Shown piece by piece: positions 1-10,248 of a stretch of 17,847 nucleotides of DNA. This DNA is from Larix sibirica (Eukaryota > Streptophyta > Pinopsida > Pinales > Pinaceae): the NCBI GenBank assembly GCA_004151065.3, contig NWUY0300011569.1, positions 12,887 through 30,733 of the forward strand, given 5' to 3'. Both the position numbers and the translations under genes were made by a program. The notes beneath the pieces are model-generated. The model saw nothing but the letters and a program-made list of their open reading frames with translations. It was not told where the DNA came from and made no database searches. Each line of letters opens with the position of its first letter. Position 1 is the stretch's first letter.

Positions 1-70
1 GCTTTGCATTGGTTGGTATTTTGCATTAATTAACCCATGTTGAAATTTTTTCTCATAGTTACAAATACCA

Positions 71-655
71 TGGGATAATAAATGGTGATATTTGTTTTAT
101 TTACAAGAATTGGAATCCTATGGGTTGCAAGCAAAGTACCATGGGTTCCAATCCTTTGTGGATAGGTTTATGTACACAGTTTACTTCCTTCTACACAATG
201 ATCCTCCTGCCATGATATTTCCATGGTATAGGGAGTTGTTATAGCCAATCCTAGACACAAGAGTGGGAGATTGGTTTTTGTTTGAAGAGCATACCATGAT
301 AAGGATCTGTGGGTTTGAATATGAGCCTTATCTACTTCCAACATTCCTTATCCCAATTATCTTTGTACTAGAGTACATAAGGCAGAGGTTTATCTCTAAC
401 CAACCGCACTTTGTTAGGTTCAATCACCCTATAACATTTAAGTTTCCCAAAGAAGTTTTCCCCTTACTAGTCAAGAATAGGAATTCCCTTGTCCAAGTGG
501 AAGATATGTTAAAACGGATAGGTCTGTCTAGAGGAGAAAAATGGACCTACAATCCCCACCAAATTATATCAAAGAAAAGGAAAGAGAACAATAACTATTC
601 CTACAGTCATCGACCAAATACGGAATGGGAAAGGATAGAAAATATTGACACCTAG
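71..655 (+). pseudogene. Repeat-borne protein relic, copy A, N-terminal conserved block
   Basis: One frame runs through this stretch, broken only by TGA at 86-88 and TAG at 242-244, and closes at TAG 653-655. The longest open piece begins at a GTG, so no real start is visible. The block carries a tryptophan-rich run (GDWFLF) followed by YLLPTFLIPIIFVLEYIRQ. The same pattern recurs on the minus strand at 8,285-9,364: NWFLQL, then LPKLLTPRIFILEYIRK, then a W-x-Y motif near the end of the block. Two diverged copies with matching order of motifs show that this was a real protein family and not a chance frame. The family is unknown to me. I infer an ORF carried by a retroelement. It is decayed and almost certainly not translated. 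The 5' part lies outside the window. Confidence 0.6.
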
Positions 656-1155
656 GAGTAGGTGAGCCAGGTCTTAGGGGCCGACACCAAAAAATACACA
701 TAAGGGAAATCTAGTAAAACAAGGAGCTAAACTACAATAGTCCCCACATCACTGAAATGTGAAATAGGGGCTAAGAGGATAGCATCAAAGACACATATTG
801 ACATGAAGAGAGATGATCTTGATACATAACACAATAGCAAAAGGGACAAGGTCGAAGGGGAATAGGGAACCCAACAATCCCTAGTACTAGTTATAGAAGT
901 TGAAGATACCTTAAGTGCGTCAGAGGAATCTTCCACCCAATGAGGAACAACTTCAAAACTACCCGTGGTAACAACATAACATATCCCCTCAACAATCATG
1001 GATACACTTGAGGCTTTTATCCTAGCTTAGCATCCACTGGAGCTACACAAACCCATTCCACCATATTTTCACAATTCATGCACATAAAAAGGTAGAATAT
1101 CGATATCATGAGGGATACATATCCCAAGAAATGGGCAGACACGTCCTAGAATAAG
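656..1155 (+). other. Degraded linker of copy A, no intact gene
   Basis: No open frame longer than chance is present on the plus strand. Short plus-strand coding-like pieces rich in Lys, Asp, Glu and Ser occur around 760-960, where the related minus-strand copy has an acidic then basic linker. A 90-aa opposite-strand frame at 727-999 has no recognisable features and is taken as chance. The stretch probably joins the conserved block at 71-655 to the coiled-coil part downstream. Confidence 0.35.
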
Positions 1156-2510
1156 TTGCTCTCAGTAGTAGACCACAAAGAGGGAACTTTCAAAACAACA
1201 GTTTTGGAGCCAAAGGTCCCAGTAGCAAATACTTATGATGATTATAAGGAAACACAAATCAAATTCAAATTTGATGAAATCAACCCTGTTGACATAGTAT
1301 ATCTTTACAAACAATCTGGAGAGCTGCTATGCAAGGATGTCCTCCAAACCTCTATTAATGCCAGAAAAATGAAATCAATGGTATAAAAGATTGAGAAATA
1401 GTTAAATCTTGATAAGATGGCCAAACCAACCTAACAACTAAAAATTAAAGAGTTGGAGCAACAGATTGTTACCTTAGGGTCCAATCCCATTGACCCAACT
1501 CTTGTACAATCTTTAATTCAACAAAAAGACGGAAATCTTTGTACTAAAAAATAAGTTGAAGTTTCTTGATGTTGAACATGTATAGACCCCTGAGTTAGTC
1601 TTAATGCAGAAGGAAAATGAGAAGGTATATAAGAAAATTTTGGATGACAAATCCTCCATGGAACAATATAGGGATAAAGTGACTGATCTTGAACTTCAAG
1701 TGTCAATATTGGAGTTAGAAAACCACAATCACTACTCAGCCTACCCCATAGTCCATTAAAGGGGTAGGTCAACTTCAGTTGGACATGGCCATGAAAAAGA
1801 TAGAAATAGACATCATGGGAAAAAGGATGAATAAGAAAGGGGAAGATTACAGAACTTAGTAGTGATATAAGGAGAAAAACCGAGTTCATTGATTAGTTCA
1901 AGCAAGAAAATGATGGATTGCAGCAAGAGGTGGGGTCAATGTCAAAGAAGCTTATAAGGAATCCCCCCTCAAAGAAGCTAAACACACATTGTGGGATAAA
2001 ATATCAGAAGAGATCCTTTCACATTGGGATCATTTTTATTTGATCCAAGATGAGTTAGAGCTATCAACTTATTCAACAATGGAGTTCAAAAGGACCGTAG
2101 CAGAGCTTGAAGCAAAACCTATTATTGCTAGCAATGTAGTCAATTTTTTAAATAGCAAGACCAACACTCAATTACAAAATTTGGGGTTTATTAATAGGAC
2201 CCACATAATAACAGAGAAAAATAAAGTAATAACAAAGAAAAAATTGATGAGTAGGGATCAAGCCAGGGTGAAAGGACTAGTAACAGAAATTGCTTTCTTC
2301 AAAAGCTTGTTTAAGGATGCACTAGAAAGAGGATTTCCCTCCCCTTAGGATGGGAATGGTGACCTTTATAATCAGGGGTCATACCAAGAATTATTGAATG
2401 ATAAAAAAAATAATGATGACAAGTTTTAGAACATGTAGGAGAATCTAAAAGGGGCAACCATAGTACAATGACTGTCTGAAGACTTTGAGTTGTTAGCAAT
2501 CCTAAAGATC
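1156..2510 (+). pseudogene. Repeat-borne protein relic, copy A, coiled-coil part
   Basis: This stretch holds a chain of plus-strand coding-like pieces in different frames. One at 1156-1386 contains TYDDYKETQIKFKFDE. Charged heptad-like segments follow around 1440-1540 and 1595-1760 (for example VTDLELQVSILELENH). A 119-aa piece at 1989-2348 is rich in Glu, Lys and Leu. Frameshifts and stops separate the pieces, so nothing is intact. Copy B on the minus strand has a similar layout: a YDKY motif at the start of the tail, then a long coiled coil, then a compact C-terminal block. I infer that this is the coiled-coil tail of the protein whose N-terminal block lies at 71-655. The order and charge pattern support this; residue-level identity with copy B is weak here. 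No function can be assigned. Confidence 0.4.
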
Positions 2511-3479
2511 ACATTCAAGAGTCTAACAACAATAACATATGAACACTTTACAAATGCGGAGATGGGGCAGTAAATGCCATGAAATATCATAAATACCCCT
2601 TGGGTAAGAATTGTGTAAACATTGCCAAATATTCCAAAGTGATTATGCTAGCTCAACCTCAAGAAAAGCCTCAATACATCAAGGTTAAGTTAAGGGCTTG
2701 AGTAATTTTTGAAAGAAACAGTATTCACAGAGCAATTTTGAAGACAACCTAAAAAGATTAAATGTAGTTTCAATAAAATCAAGAAAGCCTGAGATTGATA
2801 TAAAGAGAGAATTTGAATATCTTCATTTCATCATGCATTTTTTGGGAGAGGGACTTTCTCAAACACAGTAGGGTCACAGGGTTACCAGGATAGGGAATAT
2901 TTTTATCAGAGAGAAGCTCCATGAGATTAAGATTTCATATTTATAACAACTTGCACAAATCTCCATTTGTTATTGCACTTTTATTCTGCTAATTCAAAAC
3001 CTCTTTTAGACTCTATAATACTTCTTGAGAATTAATAAAAAACATTGAGCATCGTGTTATTCCATCATGGACATGTTATGGATGTGATGAATATCAAATG
3101 AGGAAGGATAATTTGATTTTTATAACCACACTTCTCCATGAATGTTTGTTCTGTTAGATATTTAATGAAGGTTTCACTATTTTTTAATGCATGAATGTTC
3201 TAGCATCCATTAATAATTAAAATACTTTGTTAATACAATTGAATTCTTAATTGCTCAGCATGTTGTTCTTTCACCATGAATTTCAAGATTTATCCTTGAA
3301 AACACCTTGCACATTTCATTGTGTTTCCATAATTATCTCCACTCACAATTTGCAATATAAATTTCTGAATATAGATCTGACAAATGCCTCTAAAGCTGAA
3401 AATATGATAAGTAATTTCGCCTATTTCTCTTGTGCATCTACAAACTTTAAAATAAAATCATAAAACCATGTTTCTAAAA
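2511..3479. other. Unassigned AT-rich stretch between copy A and the gag relic
   Basis: No gene is recognised. Plus-strand coding-like fragments fade out after about 2,560. Minus-strand sequence from 3,479 down to about 3,250 may be the worn C-terminal end of gag, but no zinc knuckle (CCHC) can be read. Short open frames here, such as a 70-aa one at 3251-3463, look like chance in AT-rich DNA. Confidence 0.3.
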
Positions 3480-4335
3480 AAATATTGAGCTCTAAATCTG
3501 AATAAATTGAGTTGTATCATGCCTTGGCATAGTTCCATTACAACCTAGAACATCTCGGGGACTAATAGATATAGCTTTTCAAAATCTACTAGTGAACTCT
3601 TGGACGGTTTCACCATTGTTTCTCTTTAGAGTATTCAACTCAGTTAGACAATATCTATTATTTTTCTTGATGCCTAGTATCTTCAAGAATTTCTAAATAA
3701 ATTTCCCCAACAAGTTATGGAATTGTTCGGCAAGTTCCTAAACCATTTCCTAGTTTCCACTTCCAAAGAATGAACAAACATTCATAATAAGTTATTTGTG
3801 CAATTTTGAAAGAAGGTAAGATGATCTTTTGCAGTGAGGCCATTCTCCCCATTAAGCTTAAGTAAAACCTTTGAATAACCATTAGGAAAGTCCCCTAATT
3901 GATTTCCAAGGGGTAACATACAAGGTTTGAACCTAGTAGATAACCAAGGATTTGGGGGATTTAGTCCATCCATTTGAGGGTTTAGTCTTGAGATTTGAGG
4001 TTTGTTAGGGATCCGCACAATAGAATGATGAGTCTGGTGTACAAAAAATTGTAGAGGAGGTAAAACCACCGTTTGAAGGGACAAGGGAGAACCAAGGGAT
4101 GATGGAATTGTGATCATAAGCTATCCTTTTTCCAATGGTGCTTGATAATAGTAAGGAGTATCAAGCCTTCCAAAATGCTTAAAGGAAATCGGTACTTGAG
4201 AAATGTCTATCAATGGTGACCCAATAAGTGATATAGATTCCCATTACTGGAAGGGATGGGTGAGGAGTCCTGAAACTCAAATTAGGGAAATGACCAACAC
4301 TAGTGGTAGGAGGAGAGAAGAGGATAATAAATTCA
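3480..4335 (-). pseudogene. gag: Ty3/gypsy-type retrotransposon gag relic
   Basis: Gag polyproteins build the virus-like particle of LTR retrotransposons. Reading on the minus strand there is a Pro/Ser/Thr-rich N-terminal part near 4,240-4,320 (TPHPSLPVMG). After a frameshift comes DTPYYYQAP. An open piece at 3782-4117 then carries the block MLPLGNQLGDFPNG and an NGENGLTAKDHL motif. After a TGA the core continues with KWFRNLPNNSITCW. A further frameshift leads to the typical run LTELNTLKRNNGETVQEF and then SRF. This order matches the plant retrotransposon gag domain (Pfam Retrotrans_gag type). At least two stops and two frameshifts make it dead. No protease, reverse transcriptase, RNase H or integrase follows, so the element is truncated just after gag. 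Its strand agrees with copy B. The gag assignment is secure; the lineage within Ty3/gypsy is not. Confidence 0.8.
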
Positions 4336-4472
4336 TGTTGCCTACCAAGGTCTATTTCAGGGTATCCCCTATTTTTCCTGCACACTTGATCAATATCTTC
4401 TAGAGGAATAACCAACCTTCCCATGGAACTGAACCTTGTAACTATGGATCTAGAATTCATATTTATTATGAA

Positions 4473-4514
4473 ATGAGTTCCCTGGTGGAATCTTTATGCA
4501 ATGGAGTTGCCAAT
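4473..4514 (-). promoter_or_regulatory. Possible retrotransposon primer-binding-site leader
   Basis: On the minus strand, about 170 bases before the first gag-like residues, the sequence reads TTGGCAACTCCA, then a short interruption, then CCAGGGAACTC. From memory, leaders of some plant Ty3/gypsy elements (Tat/Ogre type) carry TTGGCGACTCC followed by a CTGGGGA-like run after the 5' LTR. The position is right, but the match is imperfect and interrupted. No LTR end could be fixed beside it. Confidence 0.35.
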
Positions 4515-5290
4515 TAGAGAACTTGATTGGTCCCTTTCAAAATCCAAGGGATTATATTCATAGGCCACCAAGAAGTAATTGAACCTTTAACTAAAACATC
4601 ATTTTCACCAATTCATGGTTTTAGTGAAAACATAGTAAATATTAAAAAAATTTAATGTAGCGGATATTATGAGAGCTCTCTTTCTCTCTAACTTAGAAAG
4701 AGAACCTTGTGTCGAATACTAAAGATAAATAATCTAATTTTGCCCCTAACAATAACACCACTCTTTATCTTGTCCCCGAGGTTATGCCTCTCACCTTTTT
4801 GTTCACCTCATTCTAGATATCACACTCTGGAGGCATAGAGTAGGAGGGAGCACAAGGATACAGCATAATGTGTAGGATGCACCTTATCATGTGCCACTTT
4901 AGGCCTTCAAGCCAGTTCTTGGGATAGAGGGGAGGTACTCTCAACTTCCTTATGTAGGAATCATAGTCTGTCACCCCATGATAACTTTAATGGGCTCTAT
5001 AAATGCTTTGACTAGAATTATAGCAAGGACTATGGTGCAAGGGTTAGTCTCTTCCATTTGGTTTAAGGATATCAAATTTATTTTTAGGTGAAGGGGAGTG
5101 AACAAATGAAAAAAACCTACTATGGAATAGAAACTTTGTGATACAAAGGAGTGTTACAACTCCATTTTTTGAAGGCAAATATATGATATCATGAATGTAT
5201 GATGAATAAGAGAGCTAAACATACATTCTTTTAAAACATATTCATGAAGAGAGAAAACAAAATGGGAAATATAAACATAGATCCATTGAT
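4515..5290 (-). other. Possible LTR or leader remains with a short coding-like segment
   Basis: If the leader at 4473-4514 is genuine, a 5' LTR should lie here, but no TG...CA ends or duplicate copy can be found in the window. At 4813-4968 the minus strand has a 51-residue open segment that looks coding (GLKWHMIRC, then LYPCAPSYSMPPE) and ends in TAG. I do not recognise it. It may be the worn end of another protein, in which case the LTR reading fails. The remainder is AT-rich and featureless. Confidence 0.3.
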
Positions 5291-5294
5291 CAAA

Positions 5295-6377
5295 TTAGCA
5301 AAGTATAAGATAGAAAATGGAAGAAGCCAACATAACTTGCTTCAAATTGTATTGCTTCATCCACAGGAAAATTGCTTTGATCTTGATTACACAACAAAAT
5401 GAGCAACAATACTTTTGATTACAATGGAGGACGCCAAGAGAAACTATGGAATCTACATCCCAGGCCTCTTTCTTTCCACCCAAAAATTGGAGCTTTAGAT
5501 AATACATATACAGAGAAAAGGAGAATAAGATTGGGGGGAAATATGGCACTAATGTTGTTGAGCCCTTAACACTCAGCTTTGACCAAAATTTGGCAACCTC
5601 ATGGCATGAAAATTCCCAATCCTTTGTTATGTAGCTAAGAATTTCTTTTATAATTTTTTCTCTATCTAAAGGCATATATTCCTCCATAAATTATGTGTAG
5701 TTTGGGTAGTTGCGTCGATAAGCTAGTTCCTTTAATGAGTGTTATTGGAATCAAAAGACCTTGTCTGGGGGAAAACCCAATATTTTTTGCTTGTCTTCTC
5801 CATCTTTTCTAAATTCAATCTCTCTAAGTGTTATACTAGTGGTAGTTGAGACAATTAACATTCAGTTAGACCTACCACACTTTCTTTACTTTGATCCACC
5901 CTAGGAATACTTATGAAGACAAAACGAGAATGATTTGCCTCCACTTTTTATTTCTTCCTCTTAGATTTCCACCTTTTGTGAAACTCTGGTTGATTATGTG
6001 GTATCTATGTCAATATAGTGTTGCTTTGTGGGATCTCTTTTGTGAGCCTTTGACAACATAGTCATGTACTACACTGATCAATCTCTAGCCATGCTCATAT
6101 ATTGTCCTTCCAGCCTTCAAAATTCAATATGATTTAAGTACTTTTGTCATTGGGGAGTAATTCAATATGGACATTAGAGAGTGTATTTTCCTTGAAAGGA
6201 GGGTCTAGGTAGCAATGGAAAGATGTAGTTGAGTATTTCTATAGGTATTGGGATGACCTTCTTGTCTGGTACAAAAATGAGACCAAAGGTGATTATTTTC
6301 AACACATTGTGGTACATATCAGTTGGATGTAGTTTCAATTGATTATCCCATGGGTAAGGGAGGCCATGATTTATCAT
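5295..6377 (-). other. Open minus-strand segments after copy B, unassigned
   Basis: Two minus-strand frames begin with ATG: a 130-aa one at 5295-5687 and a 67-aa one at 6174-6377. The first opens with a charged helix-like stretch (PLDREKIIKEILSYITKDWE) and becomes hydrophobic and Cys-rich. The second contains FVPDKKVIPIPIEILNYIFP. Both lie on the same strand as copy B and just beyond its C-terminal block, so they may be its last worn parts. Neither shows a known domain, and lengths of this order arise by chance in AT-rich DNA. The 500 bases between them show nothing. Confidence 0.25.
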
Positions 6378-6445
6378 AGTACCGATATATGTCGAGAAGG
6401 TTTTGATGTGTTTCTATGCTTCTAGTTATTTTTAATAGTGATTTT

Positions 6446-7245
6446 TCAACTTATACACTTATTGGTGCAAATATCAACACCCATAGAAACAAAGGTTTGA
6501 TTTTTGACACTTAACAAAGACAAGGCATCAAGTTGAATGGTATTTATGACCCCTTTGACTACCTCAACAATCCTATTCCTTCTATGCACGTCCTGCTTGG
6601 TGTCACTTATACATTTGCTCACATATTTGTGTAAAGTATCAAATTCCAAATAGAATTTCAAGTGGCTTCTTATACTTGGTAGGTTATTGACTACATACCC
6701 CCAGATGGTGCTCTTAACACCTTTAAACATTTTTACCATCTAAAATTTGGTCATAGCTTCTTCATACCTGACCTTACACATGTCCCTTTCCTCTTTCAAA
6801 GCTGCCAGCTACTTCTACTCTTCATGCCACTTCTTTTCTATCTCCTCCAACTTCTACGCTTGCATCTTTGGATCTCCCTTTCTTTTTTCAAATGCAATTC
6901 TTAAGGGCATTTCTTCAAACTTGGATTTCCATGCTGCTAGCTCTTCGAGGAGTTGATTTATTTGATGTTGTATTTGATCTTTGATTTTGTGGGAGCCTTT
7001 TGAATGTCAAGGGAGACCAATGTTTTTTCCTTATTGGTCTCAAGAAGCTCATGCTTAAGGGTATTCACCATTTCGTTGGCTTCATCTAATTTGAAAGTTA
7101 AATCAAAATCCTTCCCCTACACAACTTCTAAATCTTTGATCCTCCCTTCTATTACCTGATTTTAAGCATTTAATGAGACATTTTCTTCTCTCAAGAAATT
7201 AACATATTCCATTAGTTGTTTCTTCTCTTCTTGTATCTACTGAGT
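6446..7245 (-). pseudogene. Repeat-borne protein relic, copy B, coiled coil and C-terminal block
   Basis: Reading on the minus strand from about 7,245, a long coiled coil can be followed through several stops (QLMEYVNFLREENVSL, then FKLDEANEMVNTLKHELLE, later NQLLEELAAWKSKFEEMPL and LAALKEERDMCKVRYEEAM). From about 6,990 to 6,446 a single frame persists with only TAG stops breaking it. The last open piece, 6446-6739, ends in a compact block with NQTFVSMGVDICTNK. Heptad-like Leu/Glu/Lys spacing is plain to the eye. A coiled coil suggests self-association or particle assembly, but no function is known to me. The several in-frame stops mean that no protein is made. Confidence 0.55.
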
Positions 7246-7399
7246 CATGGTGAAGAGAGGGGTCATTTGACTATTTTTAAGGACTTTTATTCTCTCATAT
7301 TTCTCCTTGAGTAGGGAGACTATATCAATGGCCTCTTATAATTTTTAATAGAGCTCGAGATGACATGCAAATGATTTCTCTCTAATTACAAGGAATTTA

Positions 7400-8294
7400 C
7401 CTTAGTGTAAGAATTGATTTTGTATAGAGATAGAATCCAACTGCTTCTTGAATCTTTCACTTAAATAAACAGCTTTAATGTATTTGTCATACACTATACT
7501 GCTTGAGCCTCGAGTCATAGATATGTCATCCTATGCAAGTACTCTATGTGTCTCAAAAGTGACTTGTAAGGCCCTCCAATCTTGTGGTTCTATTTTTTAG
7601 TAGGGGATTATTTTCTAAAGGCTCTAGTAGTGTTATAACATATTGCTCTATTTCTTGATTATATTTGGGTAGCAACCTTGATTGGGTAATAGATTCAAGA
7701 ATAATGAGGGTCGTTGTTGTCCCTTTGCTCTCTTATATTATCTTTCTCTCTCCGTGTAGGATTTCTAAGGGATCACAAGTATCTGTTGGTTCAATAAAAT
7801 TGACCTAGGAGTCATTGAATTGTTTATTGTGAGGCACTACCGCTAGGAGTGCTAGGTACCCATTATGTTGTTGCCATTGATAACATGTGATAGAGTTTGG
7901 AAGGAAAGGGCAAGTATGGGGTATGGGAGGAAGTGATTTCTCCTTGTTGAGATGCACTTGGATACGATTTTATTTATTCATTTGCTCTTGCTACTTCTAT
8001 CCCTGATGACTCAATTCTATCCCTCTTTTTCTTTGGTTTTCCTTTGTCCTTTTCATCCTCCCTTTTTCTCTTTATTATTGTTGTTGTCACCTCCTCCTTA
8101 CCTTATTTTTGTCCATTATCTTGAATCTATTATGTATTATATTTCTCCCCGTTAGTCTTAAGTGGCGATGCCTTTAGCTAGACCCTAAAGAGGGATACTT
8201 GATATGTTTGGGGGCTAGTAGGAGAAATTGGAAATCCAAAAGGGATTTTCTCCACCAACTCTTCTATCATTTGACCAAAATATTCTATTGTTTG
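7400..8294 (-). pseudogene. Repeat-borne protein relic, copy B, basic linker region
   Basis: Minus-strand pieces in more than one frame link the N-terminal half to the coiled coil. At 8,294-8,180 the text QTIEYFGQMIEELVEKIPFG continues the protein one frame away from the upstream piece. Around 8,090-7,960 there is a strongly basic stretch (KRKREDEKDKGKPKKKRDR), which would serve as a nuclear-localisation or nucleic-acid-binding region. At about 7,495-7,400 comes YDKYIKAVYLSERFKKQLDS, which opens the coiled-coil tail and echoes YDDYK in copy A near 1,230. Between 7,500 and 7,950 the frame is lost. The assignment rests on collinearity with the flanking segments. Confidence 0.5.
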
Positions 8295-9364
8295 GGTTGG
8301 AGGGTTGAATATGGATTGTAGATATACTTTTTTTTAACTATAAGGGATCTTGGATATGAACTCAATCCCATGCCTTTTGGTCTATTGTCTACTTCGATAG
8401 GCTTGGTAATGTCATGGCCTCCTTTTCTTAATCCACCTTCTCTCAAAAACCCCATAGTTTGCATGATGGGTGTGACTTTTGGGTACATTATAAATTCTTG
8501 TGGGAGAGATGTGGTGGCCTCATAAGCTAAGACACTAATCCCTAGTTCAACTATCTCTATATATTGTTTCATGAGATTGGTCTCACTCATTGCGTGTGCT
8601 GCCTCTTCCTTTTTATCACCATCACACTAATCGTCTTCATCATCCCTATCATCCTCATCATGTACTTCATCATACAAATTGAAAAACTTGTCAACCTGTG
8701 GTATACCCTGATATGGGGTATCTTCATCTTTCAAGATTTTTCTCATCCACCGCCAAACCCTCATCTTATGTTTAATGAAGCTATCGTACATGACCTATTT
8801 CCTTCTTACTTTTGTGAGGGCGGTAAACTTAAACCCTTCTTTCGGGACTATAACATCTTTGGGCCTAAAGAAATTACAATATGCAATCACATCTAGTTTA
8901 TTAGGTTGAGGTTCAAGAATAGTGTGAGCCAGTACTTCTATAGGATTAACATCTACCCTTAAAATGGCCTTCACTTTCTTGGATGTCTCTTTATTCACCA
9001 ACCATTGAACCAATGGCTTGGACTCTTTATCTTGGGGGTTAGGATGCTTCCTTCCTTTTTCAAGTCATATCATGAAGTGGGATTCATATCTCCATGGATG
9101 ATCTTGTGAGAAAACGAGCTTATTCAAAATCTCAATGGTGACCTTCATATCGCTTTTATCATTCACATATCCTCCCATTACTATGGGGAAAGTAATTTGT
9201 CCCTTCTTTTTGTAGCTAAGGAAATGTATTTCATCAATTTCTACCAATTTCCTAATATATTCTAATATAAATATCCTTGGGGTGAGCAACTTGGGCAACC
9301 CGTAACGAGCTAGCTATGTACCATACATCATTATAAGTGTGAAGTCAAGCTGCAAGAACCAATT
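8285..9364 (-). pseudogene. Repeat-borne protein relic, copy B, central conserved block
   Basis: A single minus-strand frame runs for about 1.08 kb, broken only by isolated stops near 9,310, 9,062, 8,792 and 8,593. It starts with WNWFLQLDFTLIMMYG and LPKLLTPRIFILEYIRK, the same blocks as copy A at 263-400. It continues with IHFLSYKKKGQITFP, VQWLVNKETSKKVKAILRV, FKFTALTKVRRK, a Trp/Arg-rich run (RVWRWMRK), an Asp/Glu-rich patch (DEVHDEDDRDDEDD) and VDNRPKGMGLSSYPRSL. Such a long frame with so few breaks shows a once-selected protein. The pieces open between stops begin at TTG, GTG or internal ATG codons, so they are not independent genes. The family is unrecognised; I infer an ORF carried by a retroelement. 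Confidence 0.6.
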
Positions 9365-9559
9365 CCATTTATTATATCCATCTCCAAGTTGTAGGTAGGG
9401 CCTAATCTAGTTCAATATCCTCTTGGGCTTGCTTCCCAAGATTACTAAGAAGGAAATATACATGAATTGCTAATAAAGTTCAAAAAGCATGACCTAGCTT
9501 CTCCTTTCTTTACCAAGGCAACCAATATATACATCTAGTAGGATAGTTATTATTAGTTT

Positions 9560-10135
9560 GTTGTAAGTTTAGGGAAGTTAGGTGGGCACTTTGATTGAAG
9601 ATAAACATGTAAGCTAGGTACAAAGGGTACCTAAATATCTTGTCTACCTCAAAATATGCCAACTATTGCTTGATGTCAATTGCCAGTGCCTATGCTTATC
9701 TGAACAAGGGGACAAAAGGTGCATTATAGGCATCTACAATCGCCACCATTCCTTCATCTACAATGGCATTGTCATCTCTCGCCACGATCAAATTGGACAT
9801 AGAGATACACTCTTGGGCCCACTTGGAAAAATCCATTATCCTCCAACAGGTTAGAGGGACCTTTGCTTCTCTCTTATTATAGCCTAAGTTTTGAAATATG
9901 GCCTTATTCTAGGCTTGGTTCAGACCTTTAAAACATCAAGTCTGATTCTCATGTGCAAGGGCCACAATACCTGAGGAGTTACCAAGCATTCGAGTAATGG
10001 TTGGGAATTGATGACGAAGATCTTAGTCTACCAAAAAATTGATGGACATAACAACTAATGTGGAAGGGTTGAAATGACTTGCCCATAGGTCAACAAATTT
10101 AGGGAAAATGTAAGTGTATGGAATCAAGTGTTGCA
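9560..10135 (-). pseudogene. Repeat-borne protein relic, copy B, N-terminal part
   Basis: From about 10,130 down to 9,560 one minus-strand frame can be read through roughly ten stops. It includes HLIPYTYIFPKFVDLWASHF, DFSKWAQECISMSNLIVARD, MVAIVDAYNAPFVPLF and KIFRYPLYLAYMFIFNQ. Frame continuity was checked at two distant points, and both lie in the same register. A frameshift between about 9,560 and 9,364 separates it from the central block. The text has the composition of a folded globular domain and not of random DNA. I do not recognise the family and cannot see a start codon. This is the most 5' part of copy B that can be followed. Confidence 0.5.
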
Positions 10136-10248
10136 CCAATCATGAGGCCTAATGGGGTGAGATTTAATCCCTTGCTGAAAGGAGGCATGGGCCACCCAAT
10201 CAATTAACAACGAGTGGAAGTGGTAGTGTGTGGGGTGGTGACCTAAGT

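Noticed and set aside
1518-1889. 123-aa minus-strand frame opposite copy A
   Set aside because: Hydrophobic antisense shadow of the charged coiled-coil relic on the plus strand.
7952-8155. Leu/Pro-rich plus-strand 67-aa frame resembling membrane segments
   Set aside because: Antisense of the Lys/Glu/Arg-rich linker of copy B.
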